Source: Alphaproteobacteria bacterium (lineage in GTDB: Bacteria > Pseudomonadota > Alphaproteobacteria > CAAGCB01 > CAG-977). From it: 64,000 nt of DNA. The DNA lies in assembly GCA_900768845.1 (NCBI GenBank), contig CAAGEK010000035.1:1-64000 (forward strand). Reading direction: 5' to 3'. The position numbers were made by a program, and so were the translations under genes. The notes below the pieces were generated by a model. It had not been told where the DNA came from. It saw nothing but the letters and a program-made list of their open reading frames with translations, and did not search any database. Shown piece by piece: positions 60,940-64,000 of the stretch (the first letter of the stretch is position 1; each line of letters starts with the position of its first letter).

Positions 60940-62316
60940 GTGTCATATTCTCCGGAAAATTCAAACGGGAGCCTCCGAAAGGGGAAAAAAGGACTCTCCG
61001 CCCTTTTGCCTCCGCGTGATTTTTTGGTGCGCCGTAACGGAGAGGTCGGTTACTTTACCCTGACGACTCGGATGCAGGTGTTTTTGGTGCTTTTTTTCGC
61101 TCTTTGCGGCGGATGGATGGTTTATTCTTCGGTGTTTTTCGTCCGTTACGATAAAACGGCGGCGTTTAAAAGCGAACAAATCGCCTCTTTGCGGGCGGCA
61201 TACAGGAATTTGTTGGATGACGTCGCCGCTTACGGTTCCCGCTTTTCCGAACTGTCCGACGATTTGGACGAAAACCATCGTGCGATTATGGCTTTGAACG
61301 CCGGTGTTTCGGGCGGAAAAGCGGAAGGAACGGTCAAAAAGATTGCCGAACTTGAAAAGGACGGCGGGGAAAACGCCCGATTTGCCAAAGATTTGGAACG
61401 TTTGGAGCGCGACCGCGACCGGTTGAAAAGCGAAATGGCTTATGTGCGCGGCCGTTTGGCTTCCGTCCTTGAAGAACCGGCTTTGCGGGACGTCCGTCCG
61501 GAAACGGATGAGATTTCTTACAGGACGGCACTGTTGCAGAGGGATCTGGCCGTTTCCGAAAGTGCCGAATTGAAAAAACGGGTGCGCGGGTTGGAAGATT
61601 TGATCGCTAAAATGCAAGACGCCCAGATTTTGGCTTTTCAAAAAATGACTTCTGTGGCGGAAGAAAACATTTCCGGCATAGAGGAAGTCTTGTCCGGTGT
61701 TTCGGAAACGCTTAAAACGGCGGGGCTGGGGATGAATTCCCTGTTGAACCGCATCCGGCGGGACAAGGAAACGGCCGGAATCGGAGGCCCCTTCATTCCC
61801 GCCGCCATGCCGAAAATTCCCAATTCCAATTTGCATATCTCTTTGGCGTCTTTGAACACGCGTCTGGATCGCTGGTTTGATTTAACGGTGTTGCAAGACG
61901 CTTTGCCGTTGGGCAAACCGATTGAACGTATCAGGGTGTCGTCGCCGTTCGGGGCAAGGGAAGATCCTTTTCAGGGAATGCCCGCCCGCCACGAAGCCGT
62001 CGATTTGAAAGGCATAACCGGCGAACCCGTTTATACCAGAGCCCCCGGAAAGGTCGTGCGTGCCGGTATGTGGGGGTGGTACGGCAATATGGTGGAAATC
62101 GACCACGGGATGGGCTTCAGGACGCGTTACGCCCATCTGGATAAGATTTTCGTCCGAAAGGGCGAAACCGTCCGTTCCGGTGACAGGATCGGCAATGTCG
62201 GCAGTACGGGGCGCAGTACGGGTGCCCACCTGCATTACGAAATTCGTGTCAGAGGCCATGCCGTTGACCCGATGAATTTTATCAAGGCGAAGAAAAATGT
62301 TTTCAAAGGTTCATAA
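60940..62316 (+). CDS. M23-family (LytM) peptidase with coiled coil
   Basis: A membrane-anchored cell-wall hydrolase or regulator. It has a cytoplasmic N terminus, a helix (VFLVLFFALCGGWMVYSSVFFV), a coiled coil at about residues 75-245 and a C-terminal LytM domain. The zinc ligands are in RHEAVDLKG (H-x3-D) and GAHLHYEIRV (HxH), so it should be catalytically competent. The GTG at 60940 is chosen because AAAGGA lies 9 bases upstream; that site is too close to the ATG at 60931. It overlaps the bactofilin gene by 20 bases. Confidence 0.9.
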   Translation: MSYSPENSNGSLRKGKKGLSALLPPRDFLVRRNGEVGYFTLTTRMQVFLVLFFALCGGWMVYSSVFFVRYDKTAAFKSEQIASLRAAYRNLLDDVAAYGSRFSELSDDLDENHRAIMALNAGVSGGKAEGTVKKIAELEKDGGENARFAKDLERLERDRDRLKSEMAYVRGRLASVLEEPALRDVRPETDEISYRTALLQRDLAVSESAELKKRVRGLEDLIAKMQDAQILAFQKMTSVAEENISGIEEVLSGVSETLKTAGLGMNSLLNRIRRDKETAGIGGPFIPAAMPKIPNSNLHISLASLNTRLDRWFDLTVLQDALPLGKPIERIRVSSPFGAREDPFQGMPARHEAVDLKGITGEPVYTRAPGKVVRAGMWGWYGNMVEIDHGMGFRTRYAHLDKIFVRKGETVRSGDRIGNVGSTGRSTGAHLHYEIRVRGHAVDPMNFIKAKKNVFKGS

Positions 62317-62722
62317 AGACATCGAAAAAAAAGCATCCAATAACGACCGTCGGCCGTCTTCTCCGTCAATCATCAGTTCGGATTTGACATTGACGGGAGA
62401 CATTTCCTCCGACGGGGAAGTGCATATCGACGGACGGGTGGAAGGCGACATCAGGTGTCGCGTTCTGTTGATCGGCGTCAATGCGCAGATTGTCGGCTCC
62501 GTTCAAGCCGATACGGCCAAGGTTTATGGCAGCATTGACGGACATTTGTGCGCCCGTTCGGTGTTTTTGGCGTCTTCCGCGAAAGTTTCTGGGGACATTA
62601 CCCACGAACGCTTGGAAATTGAACCGGGGGCTTTTTTGGAAGGTCATTGCCGTCATATGGACGATCCCATTCCCGCGGGGCAGGGGCCTGCCGATTTAAT
62701 GTTGACGGATGCGCGCAAATAA
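62297..62722 (+). CDS. Bactofilin
   Basis: The 141-residue protein has a disordered Ser/Pro-rich N terminus, the bactofilin (DUF583) beta-helix core (SDLTLTGDISSDGEVHIDGRVEGDI, VYGSIDGHLCARSVFLASSAKVSGDI) and a short tail. Bactofilins polymerise into cytoskeletal filaments that place cell-wall enzymes. The 20-base overlap with the M23 peptidase gene fits that partnership, as in Caulobacter and Helicobacter. Confidence 0.95.
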   Translation: MFSKVHKDIEKKASNNDRRPSSPSIISSDLTLTGDISSDGEVHIDGRVEGDIRCRVLLIGVNAQIVGSVQADTAKVYGSIDGHLCARSVFLASSAKVSGDITHERLEIEPGAFLEGHCRHMDDPIPAGQGPADLMLTDARK

Positions 62723-62741
62723 TTTTTCCAAGCGGGAAAGA

Positions 62742-63113
62742 ATGGATTCCGAAAAGGACTTTCATCGCAAGCGTCGGGCTTTTGTCATTTTAAAATCGGG
62801 CATTTTGCTTGCCGAAACCGGTTTTTCGGGGGCTCACGTCGATTTGCTGGTCGAAAGCGGCTTTTCTCCGGAACAGGCGCACGGGTTGATTTGTTGCCGG
62901 CCTCGTGGCTTTTCTTCGGGCGGATCGGTGTTCGCCTATCAAGGCGAGGATTTCACCGTGTTGTCTGCGGAAAACGAAGCCGTTTTTAAATCTTATTTTC
63001 CTTTTTTCCGCCAAAACGGGATGCTCTCCGAAGACGGCAGGGCGTTCAGCGGAATGAAAACGGGGAAAATCGGAGAGATATGGACAGGGCTGAAAGAAAT
63101 ACAAATTTCTTGA
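62742..63113 (+). CDS. Small protein downstream of bactofilin, unassigned
   Basis: The 123-residue soluble protein has an N-terminal basic helix, then VILKSGILLAETGFSGAHVDLLVESGFSPEQAHGLI... with an EQAH helix-turn, and a C-terminal half with alternating strands (FTVLSAENEAVFKSYFPFF). I recognise no family. It starts 19 bases after the bactofilin stop (GGGAAAG precedes the ATG); an upstream ATG at 62709 would overlap. Cotranscription with M23-bactofilin suggests a morphogenesis link. Confidence 0.6.
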   Translation: MDSEKDFHRKRRAFVILKSGILLAETGFSGAHVDLLVESGFSPEQAHGLICCRPRGFSSGGSVFAYQGEDFTVLSAENEAVFKSYFPFFRQNGMLSEDGRAFSGMKTGKIGEIWTGLKEIQIS

Positions 63114-63121
63114 TTAACTTT

Positions 63122-63151
63122 TTGACCTGAACGGGACTTTTGGGCTATTCT
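63122..63151 (+). promoter_or_regulatory. Promoter of the DUF1013-gapR unit
   Basis: TTGACC (63122-63127), an 18-base spacer and TATTCT (63146-63151). It is followed by AGAGGATATT before the ATG at 63191. A half CtrA-like TTAACT occurs just upstream (63114-63119), which is weak evidence for cell-cycle control. Confidence 0.55.
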
Positions 63152-63190
63152 TCGGTTAATACAAGCCCATAGTTAGCAAAAGAGGATATT

Positions 63191-63757
63191 ATGTCGTTAC
63201 CACTTATGCCCAAAGCGACCGCCGTCTGGCTGGTTGAAAACACGTCGTTGACTTTTGAGCAGATCGCACGTTTTTGCGGGATGCATTCTTTGGAAATTCA
63301 GGCAATCGCCGATGGAGATGTCGGCGCGTCCATGATGGGATTGAACCCGATTATGAACGGTCAGCTGACAAAAGAGGAAATCGCCCGTTGCGAAGCGGAC
63401 GAAAAAGCCGTTTTAAAACGCACCGTTTCGGATTTGCCCGCTCTGATGCCGCGTTCAAAGGGGGCGAGATACACTCCCGTTTCCAAACGTCAGGATAAAC
63501 CCGATGCGATTGCGTGGCTGTTGAAACATCATCCGGAACTGTCGGATCTTCAGATTCGCAGACTTTTGGGAACGACGAAAAACTCGATTGATGCGATTCG
63601 CGACAGGACACACCGGAACATTTCAAATATCAAAGCCCGCAATCCCGTCATGCTCGGCTTGTGTACGGAAATCGATTTGAACAAAGCCGTTGCCGAAGCG
63701 CAAAAAAATACGGGAACGGCGGCCGTTCCTTTTGATGTAGAAGACGCGGAAGAATAA
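63191..63757 (+). CDS. DUF1013 protein, predicted transcriptional regulator
   Basis: The 188-residue protein matches the alphaproteobacterial DUF1013 family: PKATAVWLVENTSLTFEQIARFCGMH at the start, a central YTPVSKRQDKPDAIAWLLKHHPELSD and LLGTTKNSIDAIRDRTHRNISNIK. Two helix-turn-helix-like units are implied. In Caulobacter-related species the family is linked with the cell cycle. It is followed by gapR 13 bases later. Confidence 0.9.
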   Translation: MSLPLMPKATAVWLVENTSLTFEQIARFCGMHSLEIQAIADGDVGASMMGLNPIMNGQLTKEEIARCEADEKAVLKRTVSDLPALMPRSKGARYTPVSKRQDKPDAIAWLLKHHPELSDLQIRRLLGTTKNSIDAIRDRTHRNISNIKARNPVMLGLCTEIDLNKAVAEAQKNTGTAAVPFDVEDAEE

Positions 63758-63770
63758 AGAAGGTGGAAAA

Positions 63771-64000
63771 ATGTCAGATGAATCGGTAAATATCGGCGGC
63801 GTTGACGCTGAACGTTTGTTGTCATACATTGAACGCGTTGAACGTATCGAAGAAGAAAAGAAGGCTTTGCAAAACGATATAAAGGAAATCTTTGAAGAAG
63901 CCAAATCCGCCAACTTTGATGTAAAAGCAATCAAACAGATTTTGAAGTTGCGTAAAAAAGACGAAACCGAACGTCAGGAAGAAGAGTTCATTCTTGACAC
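63771..64000 (+). CDS. gapR: GapR (DUF2312) nucleoid protein, partial at window end
   Basis: The first 76 codons are present; the gene runs past the window end. VDAERLLSYIERVERIEEEKKALQNDIKEIFEEAKSANFD-type coiled coil and the following KAIKQILKLRKKD are characteristic of GapR, which binds overtwisted AT-rich DNA ahead of forks and is conserved in alphaproteobacteria. AAGGTGG precedes the ATG. It is probably cotranscribed with DUF1013. Confidence 0.95.
   Translation, partial: MSDESVNIGGVDAERLLSYIERVERIEEEKKALQNDIKEIFEEAKSANFDVKAIKQILKLRKKDETERQEEEFILD

Noticed and set aside
1..64000. CRISPR arrays, tRNA, rRNA and intact insertion sequences
   Set aside because: I looked for direct-repeat arrays, cloverleaf-like sequences and rRNA-like blocks by eye and saw none. 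A covariance-model scan would be needed to exclude a single tRNA or small RNA.

Overview
This 64 kb window is a bacterial chromosome segment from an alphaproteobacterium. Lineage-typical genes support this: a GapR/DUF2312 nucleoid protein behind a DUF1013 gene, an EipB (DUF1849) envelope protein, a DUF3035/BamF-like lipoprotein beside lspA, a DUF2125 protein beside hisC, a CIRCE-controlled groESL, and bactofilin with an M23 peptidase. A prepilin-like protein, a probable rhodoquinone methyltransferase and an IS200 relic suggest an uncultured Rhodospirillales-like organism that meets low oxygen. That placement is inference. No rRNA, tRNA, CRISPR array or prophage was recognised.

Layout: 0-0.7 kb, a prepilin-like protein behind a poly-G tract. 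1.2-6.0 kb (minus), dnaJ-like, fabI, aroC, sppA. 6.1-12.9 kb (plus), CDF metal transporter, GMP reductase, an APH-like/P-loop kinase fusion, a tandem UspA protein and groESL. 13.3-20.2 kb, a GldAFG-like ABC export operon with a DUF4340 protein, EipB and a HAD phosphatase. 20.2-25.1 kb, NAD kinase, a degenerate PAP2 protein and a run of small unassigned secreted proteins and lipoproteins. 25.2-34.1 kb (minus), pgi-mutL, then ribF-lspA-isochorismatase-like-DUF3035-M16-M16. 34.1-37.7 kb, GDPD, a NarL-type response regulator with a RquA-like methyltransferase, and a TrmA/RlmD-family RNA methyltransferase. 37.7-43.9 kb is a gene-sparse accessory stretch: rpsU, three HExxH protein genes each with a near-consensus promoter, one with a G15 tract at its start codon, and an IS200/IS605 tnpA relic. 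43.9-64 kb returns to housekeeping genes: pyrG, hisI, chorismate mutase-hisC, ppiD, tpiA-secG-kdsA-eno-ftsB, lpd-lipA, pgpA, M23 peptidase-bactofilin, DUF1013 and gapR (cut by the window end).

The most interesting items are the three-gene HExxH family with the poly-G leader, which looks phase-variable, and the rquA-like gene directly behind a response regulator, which suggests regulated rhodoquinone synthesis. Functions come from motifs read by eye; no database search was run.
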